From an uncultured Bacteroides sp. (GTDB lineage Bacteria; Bacteroidota; Bacteroidia; Bacteroidales; Bacteroidaceae), in NCBI GenBank assembly GCA_944320945.1, contig CALUJK010000114.1, positions 1 to 34,528 on the forward strand: 34,528 nucleotides of DNA, read 5' to 3'. The notes beneath the pieces were generated by a model, which saw only the letters and a program-made list of their open reading frames with translations, did not search any database and had not been told where the DNA came from. Each line of letters begins with the position of its first letter. Position 1 is the stretch's first letter. The position numbers and the translations under genes were made by a program. This document shows, one piece after another, positions 17,245 through 25,986 of the stretch.

Positions 17245-18329
17245 TTTACGATTCCTTTCTCTAAGTATTCGGCCAAATTGGTACGCACACGCTCACCGGC
17301 ACGTTCCACCGCCACTTTCGCCATGTCGGCATCCACCATCAGCTTCACCAGTTGTTCGAAGGTGGTCTTCTGGGGATTCCACCCCAATTCACGTTTCGCC
17401 TTGGCGGGATTGCCCCACAGGTTCACCACATCGGTCGGACGGTAGAAATCGGGGGAGACTTCCACCAGCACCTTGCCGGTCTTGACATCGATACCCTTTT
17501 CATGCTCACCTTCCCCCTCAAAGCGGAGCTCAATGCCTGCATGTCGGAATGCCAACTGGCAGAACTCGCGGACTGAATGCTGCTCACCCGTGGCAATCAC
17601 GAAATCCTCCGGTTTGTCGTTCTGGAGAATAAGCCACATGCATTCCACATAGTCCTTGGCATATCCCCAGTCGCGGAGACTGGACAGGTTGCCCAAGTAG
17701 AGTTTCTCCTGCTTACCTTGGGCGATGCGGGCAGCGGCAAGGGTAATCTTGCGGGTCACGAACGTTTCACCGCGACGCTCGCTCTCGTGGTTGAACAGGA
17801 TGCCCGAGCAGCAGAACATGTTATACGCCTCGCGGTACTCCTTCACAATCCAGTAGCCGTAAAGCTTGGCAACGGCATAGGGACTATAGGGATGGAAAGG
17901 GGTATCTTCATTTTGGGGAACCTCCTCCACTTTGCCATACAGTTCTGAAGTGGATGCCTGGTAGATACGGCAGGTTTCTGTCAGGTCGCATTGGCGCACG
18001 GCTTCCAGAATACGGAGCACACCGGTGGCGTCCACATCGGCGGTGAACTCCGGGGAATCAAAAGATACCTGCACATGGCTTTGAGCGGCAAGGTTATAAA
18101 TCTCGTCGGGCTTCACTTTCTTCACCACTTGCAGGATGCTCATCGAGTCACCTAAATCTGCATAATGCAGGTGAAAGTTCGGATGTCCTTCCAGGTGGGC
18201 GATGCGCTCGCGGTAGTCTACGGACGAACGACGGATGGTGCCGTGTACGTCATAACCTTTCTCCAATAAAAACTCGGCTAAGTACGAGCCGTCCTGGCCC
18301 GTAATGCCGGTGATAAGAGCTTTCTTCAT
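17241..18329 (-). CDS. gmd: GDP-mannose 4,6-dehydratase
   Basis: Encodes about 362 residues. The Rossmann motif [18 protein letters not shown] at the N-terminus, [20 protein letters not shown], the [13 protein letters not shown] Tyr/Lys pair and the [17 protein letters not shown] block are all diagnostic of Gmd. It makes GDP-4-keto-6-deoxymannose from GDP-mannose. I chose ATG at 18329, which overlaps the stop of the upstream GT2 gene as ATGA and gives the usual MKKALITG start. An ATG 12 bp further upstream is possible. GDP-mannose must come from genes elsewhere. Confidence 0.97.
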   Translation of the reverse strand: MKKALITGITGQDGSYLAEFLLEKGYDVHGTIRRSSVDYRERIAHLEGHPNFHLHYADLGDSMSILQVVKKVKPDEIYNLAAQSHVQVSFDSPEFTADVDATGVLRILEAVRQCDLTETCRIYQASTSELYGKVEEVPQNEDTPFHPYSPYAVAKLYGYWIVKEYREAYNMFCCSGILFNHESERRGETFVTRKITLAAARIAQGKQEKLYLGNLSSLRDWGYAKDYVECMWLILQNDKPEDFVIATGEQHSVREFCQLAFRHAGIELRFEGEGEHEKGIDVKTGKVLVEVSPDFYRPTDVVNLWGNPAKAKRELGWNPQKTTFEQLVKLMVDADMAKVAVERAGERVRTNLAEYLEKGIVK

Positions 18330-19120
18330 TTGTATCTCCATTTATGGAATATATTGTTAATTTTCATCTGGGCAATCTCACATACCTTGTACGGATAACG
18401 CATACCGAGCAGCAGGAGATTGGAATACACACCGTTCTGCTTCAAAGCCCGCAAGTGGTCACGCATAATCTGTTTATGGCTTCTCAATCCGGAAGAGGAA
18501 GCGCCACCCGTGCGCATCGTCACAAAGTCTTTGGGAATATACCGGGTGCGGATGCGGTGTACAAATATCAGTCGGAGCAGATTCTCAAAGTCGGCAGCCA
18601 CCTTATAGGACAAGTCAAAAGTCCCGAACTTCCCATACACGGAACGGCGGCAATAAAAGGAAGGATGGGCAGGCATGAAGCCAAATCGCATCCAATTCCG
18701 GTGAAACGGGCGTGAGGTATAGTAACGGACGCATTTACCCAAGTCATTATCGTTCACGTAATGCACGTCTCCATATACCGCATCAACAGCTGCCTCAGAC
18801 ATTATTCGTGCCACCGTTTCCAATACATCATCCGATGTATAGAAATCATCACTGTTCAGTATGCCTACCACATCACCAGTAGCCATGGCGATGCCCTTGT
18901 TCATGGCGTCATAGATGCCACGATCCGGCTCACTGACATAAGTCATCCGCCCGTTAAAGCGGGGTTCGTAATCCCGCACGATGTCCATCGTACCATCCGT
19001 GGATTTTCCATCTACAATGATATACTCAATCTCTTTATAAGTCTGACGCAGAACACTTTCCAGCGTGTCCCTTACTGTCTTACCGCTATTAAAAGTTGCG
19101 GTTATTACAGAAATTTTCAT
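18326..19120 (-). CDS. glycosyltransferase family 2
   Basis: Encodes 264 residues of a GT-A fold. The N-terminus [20 protein letters not shown], the [11 protein letters not shown] loop, and the metal/nucleotide-sugar motif NSDD near residue 93 are typical of family 2 inverting transferases; [14 protein letters not shown] is close to the WcaA/WbbD-type subgroup. It is cytoplasmic or peripheral on the inner membrane and adds one sugar to the lipid-linked repeat unit. Being coupled to gmd and fcl, a fucosyl donor is possible but unproved. The overlap with gmd is 4 bp. Confidence 0.92.
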   Translation of the reverse strand: MKISVITATFNSGKTVRDTLESVLRQTYKEIEYIIVDGKSTDGTMDIVRDYEPRFNGRMTYVSEPDRGIYDAMNKGIAMATGDVVGILNSDDFYTSDDVLETVARIMSEAAVDAVYGDVHYVNDNDLGKCVRYYTSRPFHRNWMRFGFMPAHPSFYCRRSVYGKFGTFDLSYKVAADFENLLRLIFVHRIRTRYIPKDFVTMRTGGASSSGLRSHKQIMRDHLRALKQNGVYSNLLLLGMRYPYKVCEIAQMKINNIFHKWRYK

Positions 19121-19199
19121 TATTTCAAAGAACTATCAGCCGCAGAAGTTGTGCGGGCCATAACCCCATGTTGTTTTCAACAAATAGACGTTTATATGA

Positions 19200-19763
19200 T
19201 CAACCTATCACCCGTTCCCTGACTTTGATTGCAGGATTTCCTTGATAGATACAATAAGCCTCCAAATCATGATTGGCAACAGAACCGACACCCAACACTG
19301 CATGGGAATGAGCCGTTACTCCGGGACATACAACAGACTGTGCACCAATCCAGCTTCCATCCTCCAAAGTGATTTTTCCAATCATCAAGTCAAAAGTCGA
19401 TTTCTTGTAATTATGATTACCACAAAGTAACATCGCACCTTGACTGATGCACACGTTACTGCCTATTTTTACTTTGGCAAGATTGTCAATCCACACATTT
19501 TCTCCAATCCACGTATAATCACCTATTTCAAGAAACCATGGATATTTTACATTGACACAAGGCTTTATATTCACGCCTATACCGACTTTTGCACCAAAGA
19601 TACGAAGTGTCCATACTCTTAAGGCCGAACTTGGCAACCAAGAATTTTTCATCACAAGCACATTAGCAAAGTACCACAGCAATCGTTTCCATGACGTTCC
19701 TGGTTGATACCAAGAATTGTCATAATCCTTAATCGAAACAGTATTTATATTGCTGCTATTCAT
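19200..19763 (-). CDS. WcaF-like hexapeptide-repeat acetyltransferase
   Basis: Encodes 187 residues from the ATG at 19763, which overlaps the stop of the upstream glycosyltransferase by 8 bp; a longer frame to 19877 exists but would overlap deeply. The C-terminal two thirds are left-handed beta-helix hexapeptide repeats, such as IGVNIKPCVNVKYP, IGENVWIDNLAKVKIGSNVC and IGAQSVVCPGVTAHSHAVLG. The N-terminal W-x-x-x-S-x-K-R region and LPSSALRVWTLRIFGAKVG match colanic-acid acetyltransferase WcaF. It would transfer an acetyl group from acetyl-CoA to a sugar of the repeat unit. Confidence 0.9.
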   Translation of the reverse strand: MNSSNINTVSIKDYDNSWYQPGTSWKRLLWYFANVLVMKNSWLPSSALRVWTLRIFGAKVGIGVNIKPCVNVKYPWFLEIGDYTWIGENVWIDNLAKVKIGSNVCISQGAMLLCGNHNYKKSTFDLMIGKITLEDGSWIGAQSVVCPGVTAHSHAVLGVGSVANHDLEAYCIYQGNPAIKVRERVIG

Positions 19764-20913
19764 ATATAAACTTTGGTTTAACTCCTCCATTGACAATCCA
19801 TTCATACAGATCTTGCATTTGATGCGCCACTTGCTGAGCCGTATATTTCTCCTGCACAAGCTGTCGTCCTTTTTCACCCATTGCGAGGAGTTGAGAGACA
19901 GGCATCTCTACCACTTGTTGCATCACTTTGGCTATGTTTTCAGGCGATCGGTCAATCCACCAACCACATCCTACGGTATTCAATTCTTCCCAAGGAGTAC
20001 CATAGCTAGCCATGACCGGTGTACCTACCGACAATGCCTCGGTCACAATCATGCCGAAATTCTCAAAGTCACTTGGAACAAAAAGACATGAAAGTCCGGC
20101 CAATGTTTCATATTTTTCTCGACCATTTACAAAACCTTTGAACTCGACATTTTTCAGTTGCAACCGTTGCACTTCGTTTCGCAGGAATTGTTCGTATGCA
20201 TCATCTCCCTTTCCCATAATCACCAGCTTACAATCAGTGTCACGAGACAATTCCGCCATCCCATAAAGAAGGTTCTCAACCTTCTTTATGGGGTGTAACC
20301 TGCCAAGAAAGCCAAACTTTCTTGGCAGGTTACACCCCATAAAAGAAAGTTTATCCGAAGCTATTTCATCCAAATAGGCAGGCATGTTAGCCGGATTGGG
20401 GATAACTGCAACACTGCCTTGATACCCAAAACTACGCACATGTTCCATTTCCTGACGGCAAGTCACATGTATGCAATCGGCACGGTCAATGTCTTTACGA
20501 AAACATAATTGAATCAGCGGCCATTTCTTCCAATACGAACGTTTCAACGCCTCCGGATAAAGCATCCCGTGGGGAGTTATTACATACGGCTTATGCTTGC
20601 TGCGTGCCACCTTGCAGGTGGCATGGTTGCAATACATCCAAAGTCCGTTCGTATGGTAAATATCATATTCACTGTTTTCTAAATAGCGTACCATTCCTTT
20701 GGAATATTCAAAAGGAGTAACCGCATCATTGGGCAACGCCTTAATCCATTCCTCACCGTTACCCATCAGTCTGTCCGATGGATTTTTCACTTTCAAAGTC
20801 AATAAGTCTATCGGAAAGCCGATGCCATGCAGTGCATTAATCAGGTCATACGTACAAGTAGCAATACCACCATACAAAGCGCCAAAACCGGCTATTGTCT
20901 GCAATATTTTCAT
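19756..20913 (-). CDS. glycosyltransferase family 4 (GT-B)
   Basis: Encodes 385 residues. An N-terminal acceptor domain starts with a glycine-rich loop (GFGALYGGIAT). The C-terminal nucleotide-sugar domain begins at GFLGRLHPIKKVENLLYG (201-218) and has the E-x7-E motif ENFGMIVTEALSVGTPV (residues 284-300). It is a retaining transferase for the repeat unit. Family closest to WcaI/WbaZ-like GT4; donor unknown. The DNA encoding residues about 190-218 is an unusually perfect palindrome (20260-20343). The stop overlaps the downstream acetyltransferase start by 8 bp. Confidence 0.93.
   Translation of the reverse strand: MKILQTIAGFGALYGGIATCTYDLINALHGIGFPIDLLTLKVKNPSDRLMGNGEEWIKALPNDAVTPFEYSKGMVRYLENSEYDIYHTNGLWMYCNHATCKVARSKHKPYVITPHGMLYPEALKRSYWKKWPLIQLCFRKDIDRADCIHVTCRQEMEHVRSFGYQGSVAVIPNPANMPAYLDEIASDKLSFMGCNLPRKFGFLGRLHPIKKVENLLYGMAELSRDTDCKLVIMGKGDDAYEQFLRNEVQRLQLKNVEFKGFVNGREKYETLAGLSCLFVPSDFENFGMIVTEALSVGTPVMASYGTPWEELNTVGCGWWIDRSPENIAKVMQQVVEMPVSQLLAMGEKGRQLVQEKYTAQQVAHQMQDLYEWIVNGGVKPKFIYE
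20260..20351. repeat. nested perfect palindromes inside a GT4 gene
   Basis: Two overlapping inverted repeats occur inside the coding sequence. The first has exact 15-bp arms, CCCATAAAGAAGGTT (20260-20274) and its complement (20278-20292), with a 3-bp loop. The second has exact 27-bp arms (20285-20311 and 20317-20343) with a 5-bp loop CCAAA. The right end, CCCATAAAAGAAAGTT (about 20336-20351), is again a near copy of the first arm, so the order is copy, inverted copy, copy. The reading frame is kept throughout. Confidence 0.9.
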
Positions 20914-20928
20914 TATCTTTTTATTTTA

Positions 20929-22104
20929 TTACGCCTTCGAGCAAGGTCCGCTCTCGAACATCGTTTCTTGCCCTTTCTGTAAACAATCCATAAGGACGAG
21001 CAACCTCTCAGCTGCCACTTTCGGGCTCCACATATCCTGCATCAATGCCAAGGAACGTTTGCGCATGGCTTGCCTCTGTTGAGGATGGTCCAGCAAGTAA
21101 GCCACCTTTTTGCACAGCGCATCCAGTGCCTTCATGTCCGGATGCTCGAAACTGCTCGATGTGTTCGGACTACAAAATAGCATCCCCGTCTCTCCGTCCT
21201 CTATCAAATACGGCGAACTACCTATGCCATCGCTTGCCACCAGTACACAGCCATTGGACATACTTTCGTTAGCCACAGCTCCCCACCCTTCATTCTTATC
21301 GCTGGTAAAAATAAACAGTTCGTGCTTTCTCATGTCAGACAAAAGTTCCTCATTCGGTTTAGTACCCACAAAACGAACAACATCCTCTATCCCAAGCTCT
21401 TTCACTAGTTTCTTTGCCCTATCTTCATACTCGCCGCTGCCGTACATATCAAGCATAAAGTTATATCCCTCATTTCGCAATCGGTGAGCCATCAAAATGG
21501 GTAACTCCGGATGTTTCAACATCAAATATCTTGAACACCACATAAGTGGTGTGATATTTGATGTGGAAACATCTGGGGATGCTTCAACATCAATTTTTTC
21601 AACCTTTGTAAAATAACCCCACTTATAGCAACGTCCACGATAAGTCAACAATTTATGCTGGTCGCTTGCGGCAAATGCACTACAACATAGTTTGTAAATC
21701 GGTTTCTTGCTCCATCCGCCTAAGTGATAAGCAAGAAACATTTTCAGAATAGCAGGCGAAAACAAGTTAAGAAAGCCTCGTTTCAACCACCGCTCGCTCA
21801 TATCGAAAGACAATAACCCCAGCTCCATTCTCTCCTTCTGGAAAGGCAATGCTTGGACGCCTGAAAACACGCAGCAGTCAGCCGTACGAACAAGTTCCAT
21901 CGCTTTGGAATAATCCTTATCCGACTGCCATGCCCTTAACAAATAGGGGCGATCGCTATAATCATGTGCGTCACCTTTCCGATGTTCGGCTTGCAAGTTA
22001 GCAAGTTCCACAAAACAGTAACTATGCCCGGTCTGTTTCCACAATTCATCAGCCACATTCGCCTGATGATTATTCATTATTAGTGAGTAAAACACCATTT
22101 TCAT
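20929..22104 (-). CDS. glycosyltransferase family 4 (GT-B)
   Basis: Encodes 391 residues. The N-terminal domain begins MKMVFYSLIMNNHQANVADE, and the C-terminal domain begins at LMWCSRYLMLKHPELPI (187-203), followed by FVGTKPNEELLSDMRKHELF and the donor-site region KNEGWGAVANESMSNGCVLV (270-289) with its E-x7-E motif. Transfers a sugar to the growing repeat unit; the donor is unknown. A 64-bp near-perfect palindrome (21510-21573) lies at the start of the C-terminal domain. The gene is 15 bp upstream of the next GT4. No frameshift is seen. Confidence 0.92.
   Translation of the reverse strand: MKMVFYSLIMNNHQANVADELWKQTGHSYCFVELANLQAEHRKGDAHDYSDRPYLLRAWQSDKDYSKAMELVRTADCCVFSGVQALPFQKERMELGLLSFDMSERWLKRGFLNLFSPAILKMFLAYHLGGWSKKPIYKLCCSAFAASDQHKLLTYRGRCYKWGYFTKVEKIDVEASPDVSTSNITPLMWCSRYLMLKHPELPILMAHRLRNEGYNFMLDMYGSGEYEDRAKKLVKELGIEDVVRFVGTKPNEELLSDMRKHELFIFTSDKNEGWGAVANESMSNGCVLVASDGIGSSPYLIEDGETGMLFCSPNTSSSFEHPDMKALDALCKKVAYLLDHPQQRQAMRKRSLALMQDMWSPKVAAERLLVLMDCLQKGQETMFESGPCSKA
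21510..21594. repeat. long palindrome inside a second GT4 gene
   Basis: Outer arms at 21510-21530 and 21553-21573 match at 20 of 21 positions. Inner arms ACACCAC (21535-21541) and GTGGTGT (21546-21552) are exact, with loop ATAA. The only bulge is TTGA at 21531-21534. A third copy of the arm start, GATGCTTCAACATCAAT (21578-21594), follows directly, so the order is again copy, inverted copy, copy. The frame is open across it. Confidence 0.9.
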
Positions 22105-22172
22105 AGTTTTCCTTTGTGTTTATACGAATCATTGCATCCAAAAGAGATGTCAATATATTAATTGAGCAATTC

Positions 22173-23219
22173 TCATAATTGATCCATATCTTGATCGATG
22201 AATGAGACATACCCTTTCCGTAATTTCTTTCCGTATGTCGACAATAGAGGCACTGATGGACGTGGATAGACAAAACGCGGGAAATAATTCATCTGCTCAA
22301 AAGTAATTATGCCTTCTATACTTTCGTGATGTTCTTTGTGGTATTGGATTACATACATAAGGACATCCTTCGTAGTTAATTTCGATTCAGGACTGATGAC
22401 AAGATCCAATATCGAAATGCCTCTGAAACGCGCAATCACATGGGTCGCGTCATGTGGCTTGGAAAAAGCCACAATAGCTTCTATTTTATCGTTGCGCATG
22501 AACGCTAACATTTGATATTGCCCTTCTTTCCACTTGTATGCCCATCGTAAATACTCCAAATCTCGCTTAATATGAAAGTCATAGCCTTTTAAGGAACTTT
22601 CCATAAACTCGGCAACCCTCTCATTCAATTCGGAATAAGGAATTTCCCTCACTTCATAGCCTTTCAATTTGTTCTTCTGGAACCATCTATTCAAATTGTA
22701 ATATAGAAATGGCATCTGGACTTTTACGGTCAATCTTTTTTTGAATAGTTTGGCACTTGCCAACTGCCACATCAGCCCACAAAAGTTCGATACAGGGTAA
22801 TAGGTGAATTTCAAATCTATCAAATCGGTTCCTCCGCATTTCTTTTTAATTATCCCGTTAATTGGTGAATACCAAGCTGATGAAAAATTTGGGCAAGCCT
22901 TATGAAGCTCATTCTGCAAGTATTTTCCCACGCCATGCCCCCTCGATTCAGGCAACAAGAATGTATCGCAACCCCAATAAAAGGGTTGTTCCTTTCCTTC
23001 GATGACGGCTTTAACTTTATAAGCCGAAGCTTGCCCCACCATTTTCCCGTTAATGATAGCCACGATTACACGAAAATCACCCATGGATGTATAATGTTCC
23101 ATGCGTTTCAGCCGGGACGCATATCCATTTTTACCATGTATTTTGTTCTGCAACTCCACATATTCCGGCGAGTGGATTTCTTCTGTAGTAAGAAACTTAT
23201 AAGTCACTTCCATCGTCAA
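22173..23219 (-). CDS. GNAT-family N-acetyltransferase-like protein
   Basis: Encodes 348 residues. The N-terminal half is a GNAT domain with the acetyl-CoA pyrophosphate loop RGHGVGKYL (93-101), preceded by FLLPES. The C-terminal half (about 180-340), with the substrate-like block FHIKRDLEYLRWAYKW, looks like a second, degenerate GNAT-type domain as found in other surface-polysaccharide or cell-wall acyl/aminoacyl transferases. A likely role is acylation of an amino sugar in the repeat unit. Its start overlaps the end of the deacetylase gene by 4 bp, so a deacetylate-then-reacylate pair is possible. ATG at 23213 is an alternative start. Confidence 0.8.
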   Translation of the reverse strand: MTMEVTYKFLTTEEIHSPEYVELQNKIHGKNGYASRLKRMEHYTSMGDFRVIVAIINGKMVGQASAYKVKAVIEGKEQPFYWGCDTFLLPESRGHGVGKYLQNELHKACPNFSSAWYSPINGIIKKKCGGTDLIDLKFTYYPVSNFCGLMWQLASAKLFKKRLTVKVQMPFLYYNLNRWFQKNKLKGYEVREIPYSELNERVAEFMESSLKGYDFHIKRDLEYLRWAYKWKEGQYQMLAFMRNDKIEAIVAFSKPHDATHVIARFRGISILDLVISPESKLTTKDVLMYVIQYHKEHHESIEGIITFEQMNYFPRFVYPRPSVPLLSTYGKKLRKGYVSFIDQDMDQL

Positions 23220-23971
23220 ATCTCGTTATAATTAATTAATTTTACATCTTTTAAGCTTGTAAAATCGGTTTCAAGTAACTTGCTTTCTTCTTCCGGGTAG
23301 GCCCCGCCGGGATGGCACATAAGTTCGAGTGTCACACTACCAGGAAGAATCTGTTTGCCACCATCATACCAATCTTCATAAATCCCGAAATAGTTGGTCA
23401 TGATTATCTTGCGATTCTGAAGTTTAATCAGTTGAGCCCACAGATTGCGCAAGGCCATGTTTGCCCACGATGCTGCAGGAACATAATTCCTCATGCGCCT
23501 CATTTTACGGATGCCATAGCGTTTGAGCAAATTTGGCATTACGGGGAGCAAAACCAACCCAGTATGTATGTGGTGATGGCTATCAAAGTGTGAAATCCGT
23601 ATTCCATAATCCATGACTTTTTCTATTTGGGCGCAAAGTTCTTTTTCTAGTTCCTTTTGTACATCTGCACCCATTACCTTATTCCGATATAAGTTTAAAT
23701 TAAAGACTATTTCATCTCCTTCTTCAACATATAATCCTTTTTCTATTAATAAGCCACTCTCAAGGAGTGGATGTCCTTCAGTTAAATTGAGGTGTACTCC
23801 GAATGACACTCTTTCCCTGTATTTGTCAAACAATCTTGCTGCGCCCTCCAAATCGTCCATATTAGCCATAATGGTCGTACTGGTAATCTTTCCCATCTCA
23901 ATGAATTGGGCTATGGCTTCATTTACCTCTTTGCTTTTCCCGCAGTCATCGGCATTTATAATCAATTCCAT
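23216..23971 (-). CDS. YdjC/ChbG-family carbohydrate deacetylase
   Basis: Encodes 251 residues. The N-terminal INADDCG (5-11) with D9, the FGVHLNLTEG strand with H60, and the DSHHHIHTGL block near 130-139 supply the metal ligands and active-site histidines of the YdjC family; MCHPGG is present near the C-terminus. The family removes N-acetyl groups from sugars such as chitin oligosaccharides. No signal peptide is seen, so it acts in the cytoplasm, presumably on a lipid-linked or nucleotide-linked amino sugar. It is followed, with a 4-bp overlap, by the GNAT-like gene. Confidence 0.9.
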   Translation of the reverse strand: MELIINADDCGKSKEVNEAIAQFIEMGKITSTTIMANMDDLEGAARLFDKYRERVSFGVHLNLTEGHPLLESGLLIEKGLYVEEGDEIVFNLNLYRNKVMGADVQKELEKELCAQIEKVMDYGIRISHFDSHHHIHTGLVLLPVMPNLLKRYGIRKMRRMRNYVPAASWANMALRNLWAQLIKLQNRKIIMTNYFGIYEDWYDGGKQILPGSVTLELMCHPGGAYPEEESKLLETDFTSLKDVKLINYNEI

Positions 23972-23992
23972 TCCTATTAAGAATATATGATG

Positions 23993-25075
23993 TTATGAGT
24001 TTTCAATTCTTGTCATTACATTCAGCCAAACTGCTGCACTGAAAGACTTTTCTACCACACCCCCTTGGTTGGCATAGTGCAATAGTTCTTCTTCTGACAA
24101 ACTCGATATCTTTTTTATTTCACTATAGAATCTCTCCTTCTCGGAATCTACGGTAAAATACTTCACTCCTTTCAATTGTGGATATTCAAAAGTGGAAACA
24201 ATGATGCGGTTATGATGCAGCGCTTCTATTATCTTAGAGGGGAAGTTACATTGGTTTTCAGGGAACTTTGGGTCACGTGTGCTCAGTTGGAACGTAATGC
24301 TGTGTAGCAGTTCCAAGTAATCCTTAAACGGCAGTTGTCCGTGCCAGTGAATATTAACACATCTCTCCGCATATTGCTTCAACAAATCTTCGTCTCCCTT
24401 GCTTCCGGTGATGTGCAATTCACAATCGGGCAGTTTAGAAAAGGTCTCCAAGACAATAGAGAGCATAGCTATCTCTTCAGAAAGTACTCCCGACAATAAA
24501 AAACTCGTCTTTACTGTTTTGATTTCAGGAAACTTCTCATCAGTATGGGGAACAACACCGGGAAGTATCACAGAATTTTTCTTGCAGAACAACTCCGAAT
24601 CGGCGAGGCAAATACGACCATGCGCCCGATTGATCAGCCTCAGATAAAGTTGATTCAATCCGAAACCTTTATCAACAGGTGTAAAGTCAAGAACAATCAC
24701 ATTGAGCTGCACCGATGGTTTGAACCATTTCAGGAATAAAAACAACAGCGCATCAAGCGTGTTTAGATTGTAAAACCACACCGATGCCTCTTTGGGTATC
24801 TTTCGAAAAAGGACAAACTGCTCTTTGAATGTGGCAAGTTTCTTCCACACACCACCTTTCTCACGCCATTTGTCATAAACCAATTCAAAACGATTGTCAT
24901 CAAATGCCTCTTGTTGCATCTTGCCACCTACATACAATGGCAGAATGCTATACACTCGGTCAAACGCTCCATCGCTCATCAAATTGAAAGAGAAATTACA
25001 AGCGGCAAACGACAGACCATACCGAGCAATCAAATGTTCAGGCAGAACACAAGTCCAAAAAATCCGATGCTTCAT
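23993..25075 (-). CDS. GT-B fold glycosyltransferase (divergent)
   Basis: Encodes 360 residues of a divergent GT-B protein. The C-terminal domain begins at TSFLLSGVLSEEIAML; the donor region reads STRDPKFPENQCNFPSKIIE (about 284-303), with a conserved N-F-P-S-K-I-I-E-A block resembling capsular GT1/GT4 members. The N-terminal domain has few standard motifs. It is soluble or peripheral. Its position between an acyltransferase and a deacetylase, with a 4-bp overlap to the former, supports a role in repeat-unit assembly. Donor unknown. Confidence 0.78.
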   Translation of the reverse strand: MKHRIFWTCVLPEHLIARYGLSFAACNFSFNLMSDGAFDRVYSILPLYVGGKMQQEAFDDNRFELVYDKWREKGGVWKKLATFKEQFVLFRKIPKEASVWFYNLNTLDALLFLFLKWFKPSVQLNVIVLDFTPVDKGFGLNQLYLRLINRAHGRICLADSELFCKKNSVILPGVVPHTDEKFPEIKTVKTSFLLSGVLSEEIAMLSIVLETFSKLPDCELHITGSKGDEDLLKQYAERCVNIHWHGQLPFKDYLELLHSITFQLSTRDPKFPENQCNFPSKIIEALHHNRIIVSTFEYPQLKGVKYFTVDSEKERFYSEIKKISSLSEEELLHYANQGGVVEKSFSAAVWLNVMTRIENS

Positions 25076-25986
25076 AGGATCTTAACTTTTAATAATCGGT
25101 TAATGCCATCTTTGGCGTATTTCAGCAGGATGAGCACAACCACGAGAAGTATGTATTTCAGTATCGTGTTTATTGCAAAAAAATGGTTGATGTACATAAT
25201 CGTAACTTGCGAAAAGGCTACCACTACGTATGTTTCTCGCCCGATCTTCTGCAATAGCGAAGCACACCACTTCATATGTTGCTCCATCCATACCGACAGC
25301 CGGAAAACCATCAAAGTACCGGCTATAGCTCCTATGGTCAGTGGGATAATGGGGATGATATGATTCCATGCCAAATCGAGACGCCAGAAACAGCTAACCA
25401 CAACTGTTACAATAAACAGCAACGCAATGTTCCAATAATAATTTTCCGCTTCAATCCATTTTTGAATATATTTCAATTCATTTCCTACAAGCACAAGAAA
25501 CGCAGCGTATGGCACAGTGGACAAAGTCCAAGGAAGCGAAACTTTGTAGTAACTCAAGCAACATCCGGACAAAAGCAAACAAAACATAATGCCATATCTG
25601 AAATAGGTATTTTTAGCCCAATTTATAAGCATAACCAAAGTGGAAGCAAGATAAAGCACAGGAACAAACCACAATGCGTACCCACCCCAACCTCTTGATA
25701 TTAAAATTGTTATATCATATCCATATACAGTATACAACAACCATATCACTATTGCAGAATAGCTTACAAATGGGAGCATAATCGTATATGTTTTATGTTT
25801 CACATAACTCAACGGACTATGTTTTCTATAATTGCTCGCAAATCCTGAAGCGATGAAGAACAACGGCATGTGAAAACAATAGATAAAATCAGATGCTATG
25901 TGAGGAATAGTAGTATGCCCCACCACCATCAGGATGATAGCTATCCCTTTGGCTACGTCAAGCCAATGCTTTCTGTTCTGTTCCAT
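25072..25986 (-). CDS. membrane acyltransferase (family 3)
   Basis: Encodes 304 residues from the ATG at 25986, or 310 from 26004. The N-terminal signature HWLDVAKGIAIILMVVGHT with its conserved histidine, then FHMPLFFIASGF, is that of acyltransferase family 3 (OafA/NodX/WecH type). About ten membrane segments follow. It would O-acetylate a polysaccharide sugar at the inner membrane. I prefer the inner ATG because the family normally has only seven to ten residues before the W-x-D motif. The start overlaps the Wzy gene end by 29 bp. Confidence 0.9.
   Translation of the reverse strand: MEQNRKHWLDVAKGIAIILMVVGHTTIPHIASDFIYCFHMPLFFIASGFASNYRKHSPLSYVKHKTYTIMLPFVSYSAIVIWLLYTVYGYDITILISRGWGGYALWFVPVLYLASTLVMLINWAKNTYFRYGIMFCLLLSGCCLSYYKVSLPWTLSTVPYAAFLVLVGNELKYIQKWIEAENYYWNIALLFIVTVVVSCFWRLDLAWNHIIPIIPLTIGAIAGTLMVFRLSVWMEQHMKWCASLLQKIGRETYVVVAFSQVTIMYINHFFAINTILKYILLVVVLILLKYAKDGINRLLKVKIL

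Noticed and set aside
19764-19877. N-terminal extension of the WcaF-like protein
   Set aside because: It would overlap the upstream glycosyltransferase by over 120 bp, and its sequence is unlike the family; the ATG at 19763 gives the normal length.
20285-20343. Palindrome as terminal repeats of an insertion element
   Set aside because: The loop is only 5 bp, there is no transposase or target duplication, and the glycosyltransferase frame runs through intact.
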